The notes beneath the pieces are model-generated. The model was given only the letters and a program-made list of their open reading frames with translations, was not told the DNA's origin and did not search any database. DNA of 64,000 nucleotides from Ianthella basta (Eukaryota; Porifera; Demospongiae; Verongiida; Ianthellidae). Shown here piece after piece: positions 1 through 11,617 of this stretch; within the stretch, counting starts at the first letter, position 1; each line of letters starts with the position of its first letter. A program made the translations under genes and the position numbers. The stretch lies in assembly GCA_964019415.1 (NCBI GenBank), contig OZ025873.1, positions 6,082,169 to 6,146,168 of the forward strand, in the 5' to 3' direction.

Positions 1-92
1 AGAAATGCACTGATATATACATTGTGTGAAGTGTGTGTTGAACACACTATGATAATGATGTATGTGAAGTTGAAGTGGACAAAACTACTCAC

Positions 93-3000
93 ATGGATAG
101 ACAGTCTCTGACTGTACTTCACTCCACATGCCACTTCCAATGGCAGACACGGCTCTCACCTGAACCTGGTACTCAGTGCCAGCAACTAGCTCCTCAAGGT
201 AAGTGGATGTGGTTGAACCTGAGACTGGGGCTGCACTGCTCCCGGAAGTAGTCCCACTTCTTCTGTACTCCACCTGGTACTGAGAGGTGGGCACATCACT
301 TTGGGGAGGGGTCCAAGTCACCCTAAGAGCTGCACTCCCTGAGCGTTCTGCCTTAAGCAGAGATACACCAGTCACCTGAGATGGAACTACTTATGCAAAG
401 TATAATAGAGAGATAAAGATACACCAGTGAGACAATTTATAAGAAGATATTGTTAGAGTACTTTACGAAAATCAATCAACATGTTAAACTTGCCATCATG
501 TGTCCTCACAGTGAGAGGAGTCCCCATACAGCAGTAGCCTCTTAAACCAATTGCATTGACTACACCAACATAAAATCTGTACTCAGTGCCTAGGAAGAGA
601 CTAGTCACATCAGCTGAGGATTGCAATATGCTCATGTTCTGATACGCAATGACACCACTGCCTGTGTTCATGTGGTACTGAATACTGTAACCAATGAGAG
701 GGAGTTCTCCAGTTGGCACAACAGGTGCAGTCCAGGACACTCTAATGACACCACTTCTGTCAACTGCTACTGCGCTCACAGTGCTGCGGGAGAGCCAAGG
801 AGGCACTGCAAACACAATGTACAAAAATATACCAATCATCAAGACTGCAAACACAGTAATAGGCTTGCTTGTTATCTGATTTGGCTTGAATAAGTGAAAT
901 GCATACGATAATGGCCGAAAGAGCATGAATGCTATATTAACCATCCTGTATGCAAACTTTCAGAGCATAATGTCATCCATTTTAGGGGTATGACATACAG
1001 ATGTCTCTCTAGTGGGAGCCCATCCAAATGATGGGATTCACCCAATACACATTATTGTCATGCATTTCCTCTCGCATTCATGGCATTCCATGGATTTGTC
1101 TATACGGTAAACAGCTGGTAGGTGTTTCAGCACACTTGCATCAAACATTGCTGATGCAGCTCTGCGAACCATGGTCAGATCCTTTGAACACTCTTTGTCA
1201 TGGCGTTTATTATTACAATTCCTATAATTATTCTCATGGGTTAGGAAATACGCTGACATATTTTGTGAAGTGTGCTATTATCTGTCTTGAAATCAAACAG
1301 AATAATTACTATGGAAATGCTGTAAGTACAATAATTGAAGGCAAAATTGGACAAACTACTCACATGAATAGGTAGTTTCTGACTGTACCTCATTCCAATT
1401 ACCATTTCCAATGGCAGACACTGCTCTCATTCGAACCTGGTACTCAGTGCCAGCAACTAGCTCCTCAAGGTAAGTGGATGTGGTTGAACCTGAGACTGGG
1501 GCTGCACTGCTCCAGGAAGTAGTCCCACTTCTGTACTCCACCTGGTACTGAGAGGTGGGCACATCACTTTGGGGAGGGGTCCAAGTCACCCTAAGAGCTG
1601 CACTCCCTGAGCGTTCTGCCTTAAGCAGAGATACACCAGTCACCTGAGATGGAACTACTTATGCAAAGTATAATAGAGAGATAAAGATACACCAGTGAGA
1701 CAATTTATAAGAAGATATTGTTAGAGTACTTTACGAAAATCAATCAACATGTTAAACTTGCCATCATGTGTCCTCACAGTGAGAGGGGTCCCCATACAGC
1801 AGTAGCCTCTTAAACCAATTGCATTGACTACACCAACATAAAATCTGTACTCAGTGCCTAGGAAGAGACTAGTCACATCAGCTGAGGATTGCAATATGCT
1901 CATGTTCTGATACGCAATGACACCACTGCCTGTGTTCATGTGGTACTGAATACTGTAACCAATGAGAGGGAGTTCTCCAGTTGGCACAACAGGTGCAGTC
2001 CAGGACACTCTAATGACACCACTTCTGTCAACTGCTACTGCGCTCACAGTGCTGCGGGAGAGCCAAGGAGGCACTGCAAACACAATGTACAAAAATATAC
2101 CAATCATCAAGACTGCAAACACAGTAATATAGGCTTGCTTGTTATCTGATTTGGCTTGAATAAGTGAAATGCATACGATAATGACCGAAAGAGCATGAAT
2201 GCTATTGAAATCAGGAGAAGCAAAAGGTCCATGAACCTAGACAAGGGCTTACTACTCCCCTCACTCTGGAACCCGGTATTGGACCAAACGTAACATCACC
2301 CCCACCCTCCATCCATTATTTCATTTTAATTTACTTTCCTGTTTGTACATTATTATGTAACTTTACTTGTCAGCTGTAACACACCCACCCCACATTAGGC
2401 CACACTAGGACACTACCTGCCATTACATCATCACAGTCATTGTAAATCAACCAATTCACAGTTGTTTATCCTAAGTTTTGTAACTCAACCAATCAGATTA
2501 CAGCATTTTGTGTACTTAAGAGTCTGTGTTGTTATTGCCCCTAAGGTTATACATAGCCACCTCTCACCTCACCCCTTATCCTGTACGCAGTTGACAAAGA
2601 CCTTCGGGTCGAAACGTCCTGCATTTGATTGATTTATCATTATCAGTTGTGTCTTGCTCAAGAATCTTGTATCATTGTATCTATACTCTACTTGCTATTA
2701 TTACACTCATGGGTTTCAAAATGCACTGATAGATTGTGTGAACTGTGTTGCAATCTGTCATGAACAGAACATGGAAAGGATGCATTCGCAATTAAAGACA
2801 AAAGCGGAAAAACTACTCACGTGAATACGTGGTCTCTGACTCCATTCCATACTCTCCATTTCCAATGGAAGACACTGCCCTCACTCTGACCTGGTACAGA
2901 GTGCCTGGTTGTAAGTTGGTAATAGTGTAGGTCCTTGTTGATGCAGATAGGTTCCTTTCACTGCCTTCTGTATAACAGAGTTTGTACCCAGTAATGGGAA

Positions 3001-5638
3001 CATCACTGGAAGGTGCTGTCCAGGACACCATAAGAGCAGCAGACCCAGAGCGAACAGTCCTGGAGACACTGCTGATCTGTACCTGAATTGGAACTGAACA
3101 TCAAGGAGTAGAAACAGTGACACTATCTTAGTACTGCATGGTCGCATTTATCATACATAAACGAATGCCACTAAGTGAGGTACAGTAAGGATGACACTGT
3201 AATCATTAAGACTGCCATGTTTGCGGCCCATTCCAATAAGATTGCATTGATGCTATGATATACAGATGGCTCAAGCAGCTGTGTGCAATATGACATATGT
3301 AGTTATGCATAATTATGTATGTAGCCATTAAGGATTGGTGTTTGTGTGACTGAAAATCGGAAGTGTAATTTACACCACCTGTAGCCATACTATTAACCTG
3401 AAACTCATTATATTATAGCTATCTGCATGCACTGCACCTGTATGTACCTATCTGCTTGATGTCTCACCTCCAAAAGTGGTTGCCATCTCAACTGCACTGT
3501 AGTTCCTTGTCACCCCGTCAGCATCTGCTGCCACCCAGATGTAGTAGGCAGTGCCAGGGGATAGTCCAGTGAGGGTGAGGGGTGGTTGGTTGGTTGGACC
3601 AGACATATTGGCTCCAGCTGGTGGCTCACTCCCCCCAGTAGTAGAGTACACCACACTGTAGGACACACTAAGGTCATTGAGTGCTGTCCAGGTCACAGAC
3701 AGGGAGGGAGTGCTGTCTTGTACTGTTGGTGTGACAGACACACCCAACACACCGGGCAAGTTTGGGACTACGTATAACATGTGTCGTTGGAGAGATGGCA
3801 GGCAGAACATCATTACCAACTGACAGGTTTAAACTATATCTAGCATAATATGATATTAGCTAGGAAATCTGTGCTTGGCGAAACAAATGAATTCATGCAG
3901 TGCTTGATTAATGATCACTTGGTTAGTTTCTGGTACTACATTATACTGTACCAATCGGTACTAGGACATCACATGATCCAATGTAGCACTGCACACACAT
4001 ACCACAGTAAAGAAACTGGGTCTATAATGAAAATGTGACAGTGTTATAATATTTTATATACTCCGTTGCTGGGGCAACCGCCGGGATATAACTGCAATAA
4101 GAAGCCGTTTTTGGGGTATAACTGCAATAAGAAGCTATATACTGCACAAGGGCGATTAAATCCTGATATCACTGCCCAAATATGGAAGTTGTTATTGATA
4201 ACAACGAAGGTGTCAAATCACACCAAAGCACATACGTACAAATGCAGCAACATGCAGTCAGCTTCAACTTTGCGTGGCTTTGGGAGAGCCCGCAAAGCAT
4301 TGAAAAGGAGAATACTTCCCTCCATCATGCTGCAGTCAATGCAAGCAAGCCAACAACGTACAGGGCTCCGTAGCCGAGCTAGGTAAACCATGTACACGAC
4401 CCGCACACTGCACAAACGAGAAACAGCAAGCTCATGCACTAATTCGTACGCAAGGGCACTCAAAATCACTGCTGTAGTGGGAGCGCACTGTTTCAAGGAG
4501 AACAGAAAGTCGAGTAGCGAGCGCAAAGAACCCTCGAAGGCCGAGAACGTCGAATAAGCCTCAGTCACTTCACTGGCCCCTTAGAGTGTTGCTCCAGTGG
4601 CTTAACGTAAGGCAAAAACTTCATAGCACTTGCGAATTCAACAAAACTTGGCAGCCGCTCTTCAGAGCTGCCGTCCTGGAAGAAGCCCGCCTTTCGAATT
4701 AGAGCCTAGACGCGCTTAGGCGGAGTATATATCACTTATACCACGGCGCTTCGGTGTATATGAATTTTAGACGCACTCGCCCTCGGGCCTCGTGCGTCTA
4801 AAATCTATATACACCTCAGCGCCGTGGTATAAATAATACTTATGATTATATAGAACTTGTAGTCTGAATGAAGCGTTCAAGTGATAAGGCGTGTGGTTTG
4901 TGTGTCATGGATGAAGAAGCCAACCAATCCACTATACTAGCACCTTCTGAAGATTACTGTTGCCATTCATTTCTACTGGTACACAAGACAGTATACCTCA
5001 GTGTCACTTGTTTGAATGCACATGATTTGAAGATCAGTCTGTATGATATTTCCTCGAGCTGGATATAGTCATTCCTGGTATAGCAGAACCAGTAACATAA
5101 GCAGGCACTGTCAACTATCATTGGGCAGTGCCATCTAATAGTCAAACTCAAAATGTACGTAAATATTCACAGCCCAGTTCCTATAGTATCAGACAGCACG
5201 GTAGTTCTGCCTATGTAGGGATGGCAGTGGTTGTTTGCATGCTGTAATACAAACGAAAAGTCGCGCTACTCCTGAATAGGACGGAAAACCGGCAAACGAG
5301 ACTTACCATGAAGAAACGGGGAGTGAATATAGTTAACCTTTCTTCCGAGCGAAGGTGCGCCTACGCGTAGAGAGCGCCCTCGACATTCCCCACATTTCGT
5401 CGTCTTCTTATTATCAATAGTATCAGACAGCACGATAGTGCTGTTTATGTAGGGATGGCGGTGGTTGTTTGTATGTTGTAATACAAACGAAAAGTCGCGC
5501 TACTCTTGAATGGGACCGAAAATCAGCAAACGAAGCTTTCCATGAAGGCGGGGACTGAACAGTGCACATAGTTAACTTTACTTCACAGCGAAGGTGCGCC
5601 TACATGTAGAGAGCGCTTTCAACGTTTCCCATGTTTCG

Positions 5639-5670
<32 letters not shown>

Positions 5671-7080
5671 TTCTGTGACAGCCGTAGCGCATGAACCAAA
5701 GAGACCAGGAGAGTACTTCTCGCACCATATTACACCATATTAGGCTGGCTGCATTCCTTTGTAGATTAGAAGGCGGTACGAGGTAGTGCGAAAGACGGCG
5801 CTTGCCACGACTCCCGCCGTGTTCCTGGCCAAGCGGGACGCCATTTTCAAAACGTAATTATACCGGATGAAACCGGCGTGACTGGTGCCATTGCGACCAG
5901 CTGCGTGCAGCTTCCGGAGGCTCCTTGTCCCGTTGCTCCACAGTGGAAATCCTCCCCTTGCTCTACGATTTAGCGTGGCATTTGGCTTGTGGAATGAATT
6001 ATTTACAATGTCAACATCATTTCTCAAATGCAAACTGCAGCTAATTCTATCAGGAGCTACACAAAGAAGTTAAAAGAGCTATATCATGCATCTTAGATCA
6101 TGCTCCCTAAACAGTGCAGAAACTAGAACAACAAAAAACAAAACAACAGAACAAAAATAGCAAGGATGTAGGGATGGCATAAAAGGACAGAAACAAGTAA
6201 AGGATGTTACACAGTGGAGCATTAACCATCATCCCTACATTCAAGGGTATAGGACTATAAGGTGTGACATTTTTGCATGTAGGGACCATGGTTAATGATC
6301 CACTGTGTAACAGCTTTTACTTGTTTCTGTCCTTTCTATTCAGGGTTGAGTATCTATTGATTAATCAGCCGACCCTATAGGCCCAACACACGATAATAAC
6401 TGCACACCTAATTATCTACCTAATAGCATGCCTAACAGCATACCTTATAAGCCACATGCATATTTCAAGTGGCTGGAACAGAACTAGATCCAGAGCCACA
6501 TGCAAGTTATTTTAGACTCACTCAATGTCACAGAGGTCTGGAATGATTCATTAAACGCACAAGCGTACATTCCTCCATCAGTTGTTTGGAAGGGAGAAAA
6601 GTTGAGGATAGTTTCTGAGTCACTCGTCATCACAAACACCCTGGACATGGCATCTGTATCAGTTATGATGTCCGTGCCTTTCTTCCACATAGCTGCAGCA
6701 ATATTACAGGAGAAGATCAACGGCAAGCCTACTGTTGCCTGGTAACTGTTCCCAACCGATCCTCCTTCGGTTCCTAGGCTAATAACTGGCCCAGCTGCAT
6801 CGCATCTGTCTGCTAATTTAATAGGATGATGGTAAAAGGGAACGTCATTGGTCAGCGCCTGCAGGTATCGATGCTTGTGAGAGAGGCATTCACCACCGCA
6901 TGCCATTTGATATATCAACAGATTGTTAGCAATGTAACATTAGTTTACTAGCGAGTATTTCGGGCTATCTAGATAAATTAGTTGAAGAAATAGATTCATT
7001 TTATATCTACCTATATAGCCAGCTCGCGCGAACTTACCCAGCGCCACGAACAATAGCAGAAGAACGGCGCACAGCTTCAT
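93..7080 (-). CDS. Gene D: Ig/FN3 cell-surface receptor, 5' part (gene runs off the left edge)
   Basis: Exons in transcript order: 7080-7038 (signal peptide MKLCAVLLLLFVAL), 6812-6522 (Ig), 3767-3468 (FN3 type a), 3093-2821 (type b), 2073-1762 (type c), 1654-1364 (type d), 805-494 (c), 386-93 (d). All internal junctions are phase 1 and each FN3 exon is one whole domain. The Ig exon has the first Cys, a Trp about 10 residues later and the D-G-G-M-Y-A-C end of an Ig fold. FN3 exons show W-T-A/P-P, G-T-E-Y-x-V and S-E-T-T-Y landmarks. The ATG is chosen because a hydrophobic leader follows it and a conserved TATA lies 46 bases upstream. By comparison with genes B and C, the missing part should hold FN3 e-f-g, a TM segment and a short tyrosine-rich tail. 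The product is inferred to be a type I membrane protein; ligand unknown. Two c exons end on GC donors. Confidence 0.8.
95..945 (-). repeat. Copy 1 of a recent tandem duplication carrying two FN3 exons
   Basis: This stretch repeats at about 1366-2203, offset about 1268 bases, with only scattered differences, introns included. Each copy holds one type c FN3 exon (494-805; 1762-2073) and one type d exon (93-386; 1364-1654). The d exon of copy 1 has one extra Arg codon. Copy 1 also has Gly where copy 2 has Trp in the T-S-W-S-S motif. Introns nearly as similar as exons point to a very recent event. Confidence 0.85.
1366..2203 (-). repeat. Copy 2 of the FN3 exon-pair duplication
   Basis: Second copy of the unit at 95-945. 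Similarity stops near 2203 at the word 'gaatgctat'; the sequence beyond it looks like an inserted element. The copy keeps intact splice sites, including a GC donor after exon 1762-2073. Confidence 0.85.
2204..2700. mobile_element. Probable non-autonomous retroelement remnant inside an intron of gene D
   Basis: About 500 bases begin exactly where the similarity to the upstream copy (about 925) ends. The base composition is pyrimidine-rich and unlike the flanks. Near 2592-2620 there is a short hairpin of the form GACCTTCGGGTC followed by GAAACGTC; hairpins of this kind recur near the ends of several invertebrate retroelements. No open frame was seen. The element class is not established, and both borders are approximate. 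Confidence 0.45.
4056..4840. mobile_element. Insertion in a gene D intron, absent at the paralogous place in gene C
   Basis: Gene C reads straight through at about 23808-23820, from 'gttataatatttttt' to 'atgattatatagaacttg'. Gene D has about 785 extra bases between the same words. The insert is richer in G+C than its surroundings. It starts with 'tatactccg', which recurs inverted near 4721. It carries two tandem copies of 'tataactgcaataagaag' near its left end and a long palindrome at its right end (4739-4829). An open frame of about 116 codons (4218-4568, minus) has no recognisable product. Confidence 0.55.
4739..4829. repeat. Near-perfect palindrome with arms of about 38 bases
   Basis: The left arm 4739-4776 (starting 'taccacggcg') and the right arm 4792-4829 (ending 'cgccgtggta') are reverse complements with few mismatches, around a 15-base spacer. 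It sits at the right end of the gene D-specific insertion. Confidence 0.85.
4945..5075 (-). pseudogene. Relic of a second Ig-domain exon (gene D)
   Basis: The minus strand resembles the intact Ig exon at 27226-27539. Shared stretches include 'tgatcttca', 'cattcaaac/catttcaaa', and the Cys-bearing 'tgtaccagtagaaatgaatggcaacagt'. The frame is broken: the copy reads into a stop where the intact exon has the A-T-V-T-L strand, and it has no splice donor. The same relic is in gene C at about 23913-24045. Confidence 0.6.
5184..5662. repeat. Tandem duplication, two units of about 240 bases
   Basis: Two adjacent units start with 'agtatcagacagcac' (about 5178 and 5418). They share 'tgtagggatggc', 'aatacaaacgaaaagtcgcg', 'gtagagagcgcc' and 'tttcgtcgtcttctt'-like ends. 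The second ends in a (CTT)n run (about 5640-5672). The same pair is at 24165-24640 in gene C, so the duplication is older than the split of C and D. No coding function seen. Confidence 0.75.
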
Positions 7081-7125
7081 CGTCGAGAACAAGGTGGACT
7101 GACCGCAGACACTACTTCACCCAAC

Positions 7126-7133
7126 TATATATA
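7126..7133 (-). promoter_or_regulatory. TATA box of gene D
   Basis: TATATATA on the minus strand, 46 bases upstream of the ATG at 7080. The same box stands in the same place in gene C (26095-26102), and a diverged version is upstream of gene B (39756-39763). It implies a very short 5' leader. Confidence 0.6.
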
Positions 7134-9480
7134 GATGTTTTCCTTCCTAGCTCGCTGGCGTATTAGGCATATAATACTGTCTGGCGGAAATACAATGCAA
7201 AATCTATTAATACTGTAGGGTTGCATAGTCAGTGGTATTATCTCGCTGAATCAACGGCTGTAGGGCGATTCCACTTCATTCAATATTTGACAAGTGTACG
7301 CGCAGCAAGCCATTATTTTTCTACTTTCATTAACTGTAACACAGTTAGAGCAGAGAGATACGGAGTGCCGATCCTTCATGTCTTGCCTGCGAAGAAGCCA
7401 GAAACCGCTACGATGAAGTGCCAGGGGTCACACGATGAAAGTATAACCGATTGTACGTATGACTGACGTATCACTGACGAGTGTTCAATCGACTAGCTGT
7501 TCCCATTAGCTTGATTATTACTGCAATGACGGCAAATCCACGTATACCGTTGACGCACAATTTGTTCATGCCCTCGAGATTGGATGCATGCTTGCGACCA
7601 CTTAGGTAGACATTCTGGTATAACATGATAAATTTTCAGCATATTTTATAGAATTGTATAATACATGTACACAGACATGCACGCGCATACATGCAAACAA
7701 TCACACGGAAAAATTCTCAAGGCAGCGAACACTAACACACATATATCAATCAATCAATATCTGAGTGCATCATGCCACACAGCACTAGGGCACAAACTGG
7801 CCCAAAACAGCACTATACACAAACAAACCACACATTCACATAAACTGTTGATTTAGATGATGTGTCTTTCACATATACAGTATAATATTATACAAATCAG
7901 TTAAGGGCCTGCAGTTCATTCTGGCACTATGTGCCAAATTGTGCCGTGCCTTCCACATGGTGTGGATATTCGCTGCTGTCTTGTGGTTGTGGCAAGGCAG
8001 GCACAGGAGTCTTGTCCTGGTATCTTCATAAGAATTAATTGAAGGAATAATAATGACAAGTGACAATACTATATTGGACCACCACACGCACACAATGTTG
8101 TTCTCAAGCAAATTTAATTTTGCCCATGCGATTGTTCAATAGCTCAAAGTGACTTCTTGTGCATGCAACACACAGTTATCCATTCATGTACTCAGCATCC
8201 CATTGTTATTGCTACACAGTGGTTCAGTATGTGGTACAGTTTATGGGGTAGGAAATTCAGTTGTGGGTTGTGCTTTGAAACTGAAATGACGCAAGGGAGC
8301 ATCAATACTTGAGATAACAGTTTAGGCCATGTACTATCCTATAGCAGTTGTCGCATATTGTATTTTCCTGTTGGAGCAGTTGAAATTCAGTTTGTGAATT
8401 GCAAAACCTTTGAAACTATAGTGCACACCTTGCTTTTAGGTGTTGTTCAGCACTTTCGACATATACCTGCATGTACTATTGCATGCAGTCTCTAATGTGT
8501 CCATCAATTGAATTTCATATCAACACAAAATTGTATACAGCTGAAAGTACTGCAAATTCATATATCATGCAATATTCTGTTAGCATGCGCAGTTTTCACA
8601 ACTTGCATACCTCCAACAATGATATATGCATTGACCACTTGCACTCTTGCCCTTATTGTACTATTCTCTGTGCCTGCATCGCTTGTGCAGGCAGCAAGTG
8701 TGCATTATTTCTTTAAGAGTATGTAGCTGCTAATTATACCGGGTATCATATCAGATGCATTCATATAGTAGCATGCTTGCTAGCATACGTAGGTGAACTC
8801 CGCCAAAATATAGTCTATATACTCATATAATCTCGTACTGTACATTGTGTATGATTTGAAAGGTATATAGTGTTGCAGCTATAATTTGAACAAAGTAATG
8901 CGCATTAAAAATTAAAACTCCATCGCCCCTAGGCTTGGAGCTCAGCAGTTGACAAATTTCTGAGGAAGACTATGGTACAATGCCACAGTGTGCATTGATT
9001 CTTCTCTATTTCATTGACATGTATATGTATGAAATAGTTCAGCATGACTGTGCACAATGACAATTAGATATTAATGAAATAATAGCTATTATGTAAAAGC
9101 ATGGAACTGTAAGTTGCCACTGCTATGCTATGCTAGTGTTTAAGTGGGAAGCTACGAAATATTACCATAGAGAACAGATAATTTATTGCAGACTTTGATT
9201 TGACCTGACTGCAGTTTCATGCTACAGGTCAGAAGTGGCTCATATGCACATACAATTGCAAGTAACATTTAAAGGATATAGGTGAGTGCTATTCATGCAT
9301 TTTAAATACGAGTGAATACTTTGATCAGTCATCGACATCAAATTTCTGTGCATGGTTGTGATTTAAAGCAAGCAAGATGATAAGAGAATCACATAGTGAT
9401 AGCCATTTCCAGTATTTTGGAGTACACATAATTATGGCTCATTTGAAAAGAAGGGTCTGTAAACATGCAGATGTCAAGGA
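7134..9480. repeat. Duplicated 5' flank of gene D; no gene seen
   Basis: This flank resembles the flanks of gene C (26103-about 28320) and gene B (about 40840-42560), and the orphan start at 11620-13500. Shared words include 'ctggcggaaatacaatgc', 'gttgcatagtc', 'caggcacaggagtcttg', and 'cctgcatgtact' followed by 'catgcagtctctaatgtg'. All open frames are short and not conserved between copies. Confidence 0.7.
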
Positions 9481-10055
9481 CTGGGGACACACACTATATA
9501 TATACAGCTAAACTACTTCAGTCCACTTGTTAAGTGGGATAATAAAGCAGATCTGACACATTGAACAAGAGCAGATCTGACATAGACATAAGATTAGAAG
9601 GTGAATTGATTCTTTGCTATTGATATGTGGGGTAAGTCTATTAGACAAAAGTGTAGGGTGTATGTTCGTACACGTGGTTCCAACAAGCTTACAACATAAG
9701 GTCACATTGTGATGCGTTATATAATTGTTATGGATATGAGACACATTAAGGACATTAGACATTATAGTCTCGTGCAGCCTGGCCACTTCCAAAGCGATCT
9801 GGCTGCACAAGACTATTTGCAAATGGACTATAATTGGTGCCACTGCAACTTATGGTCATATATGGGCATGGAGCAGAAGTTGTTTCTTTGCTACTGAAGC
9901 TGTATATTGTAAACAGTGGCTTCACCATTCCACAATCAACCTTGGGGTTTTCGGTATTTCACAAAAAATTTGTAGTTGGTATATTGCCCGTACTATAATT
10001 ATATATGTACATATCCACCACACAGTGCAAGTTATAATGCATGCATTCAGTATAA
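9481..10055. other. Intergenic stretch, nothing recognised
   Basis: AT-rich sequence without a coding, RNA or repeat signature that I can support. An open frame at 9508-9843 (minus) has no domain. Confidence 0.5.
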
Positions 10056-11580
10056 TTGTGTGCCATTGGTCTAGAAAAAACACCACCACCACCACACAGT
10101 GCAAGTTACAATATCACAGCCACCACCACCTGTGCCAGTAGAGTATCTGCACCAGTTGGTCATAGAAAAAGACCACCAGTGCAAGTTACAGTGACCCAGG
10201 CCAGCACACGCACCATTCACACCACCGCATGTGCCAGAAAGTAAATGTACTCAATGGTTGCAGAAAAAGACCACCAGCACAAGTTACAGCCGGGCAGAAC
10301 GTGCACTGCAGCAATTGGTGTGCACGCTGCAGCAAGCAAATGTAACTTACCTAAGGGCATGCCATTGAATTGAGGGTACATGTGCAGGACACGGTTCACA
10401 TAGTGCCAAGTGCAAGTTGCAAAGCTATTGCTGCATCCTGCTCCAACTTGTGCCATTGTGTGGTGGTGGTGGTGGTGGTGGTGCAGCAACAGCTTTGCAA
10501 CTTGCACTTGGGCACTATATGAACTGTGTTCTTCCCAAGTGCAAGTTGTATACCTGTTGCTGCATCCTGCTCCGACTCATGCCGTTCGACTAGCACCAAC
10601 ACTGTACTTGCATTCATAGTGGTCCCCCAATGCATGTGAATCGATGCTGGTGCACGGTCCCCCTCACCTTCAGCAACTTGTGCTGGTGTTTTTTCCTTCC
10701 TTAAACTAACGCAAACACTCTACCTGCACTCGGGGTGGTTACCCTTGGCAACTTGCACTGGTGGCCTTGTTCCTAGTATAGCACTTGCACATTGTGCAGA
10801 TTGCAACTTGCACTGTAATGGTGGAGTATTGCGGTGGTAGTGGTGTCATGAAAGTGGTGCCATGGGATGGTAGCATGTGATGGTTGTATATAATATTATA
10901 ATATTTGGGCATGTGACATTGGGTACAAGTTACATTTGCTTGCAGCATGATGCTCTCCAATGGTGTCTGTGATGGTCCTGGCCCTCTGCAATTTGCAAAC
11001 AGTCTATGTGCGCCTTTAGTCCTTCACCGCTGTAACTTGCAGTGTGGTTGGTTGCTGTGACCAACAAGCCCAAATACTCTACGGCACTTATGGTGGGTAC
11101 CATGATCAGCAACATGCACTGGTGGTGGTGGCCTTCCAGCAATATTCCCAACTTCTCTACATGCACTGGTGGTGGTGACCCTGTGTGACTTGTACTGGTG
11201 GCATTTTTTCTAGTATACGTGGCCGCATATACTGGCTACAGTGATTGTAACCCGGTCTGTATGGTGGTGCGTGCATGGTGGCGGCAGTGGTCCTGGTGGT
11301 GGAGGTGGTGATGGTGGTTGCACTGGTCGGTTTTGTTCTTGTAGCACTGGCACATATGCTGGGGCCACATTTTGTAACTTGTACTATGTGGTGGTAGTGG
11401 TGGTGGCGGTGGTGTGTGGATGTTTTGGTGGTGTTGCTGGTTGGTGTTGCTGGTGCTGACGGTGGGCGTGGTGGTGGGGCAGGTAGAGGCAGCGAAAGTC
11501 AAGCAAAAAGGAGGGGGAATAGGTGAAGTCTAGGATTGTAAGTTGGACTGTGTGGTGGTGGTAGGGGTGGTTGTGTTCTA
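10056..11580. repeat. CCA/TGG-rich repeat region with many copies of GCAAGTTACA-like words
   Basis: Runs of CCA (left) and TGG (right, longest about 10461-10482 and 11380-11420) alternate with 'gtgcaagttaca'-type words. To the left of about 10330 the word reads 'gcaagttac'; to the right it mostly reads 'gtaacttgc' or 'caacttgcac'. The region is therefore roughly inverted-symmetric. His- or Val-rich open frames here are products of the repeat, not genes. Confidence 0.7.
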
Positions 11581-11617
11581 GTCACTTGGACTGTATGGCA
11601 AGCATGGTGGTGGTATG

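Noticed and set aside
3206-3388. Small frame between FN3 exons of gene D
   Set aside because: No FN3 landmarks and no splice sites in phase; intron sequence.
4868-5068. Plus-strand 66-codon frame kept in both gene D and gene C
   Set aside because: The conservation is that of the duplicated intron; the minus strand resembles a decayed Ig exon, which explains it better.
10217-10635. Open frames with His or Trp runs
   Set aside because: They are translations of CCA/TGG repeat DNA in several frames and are not conserved.
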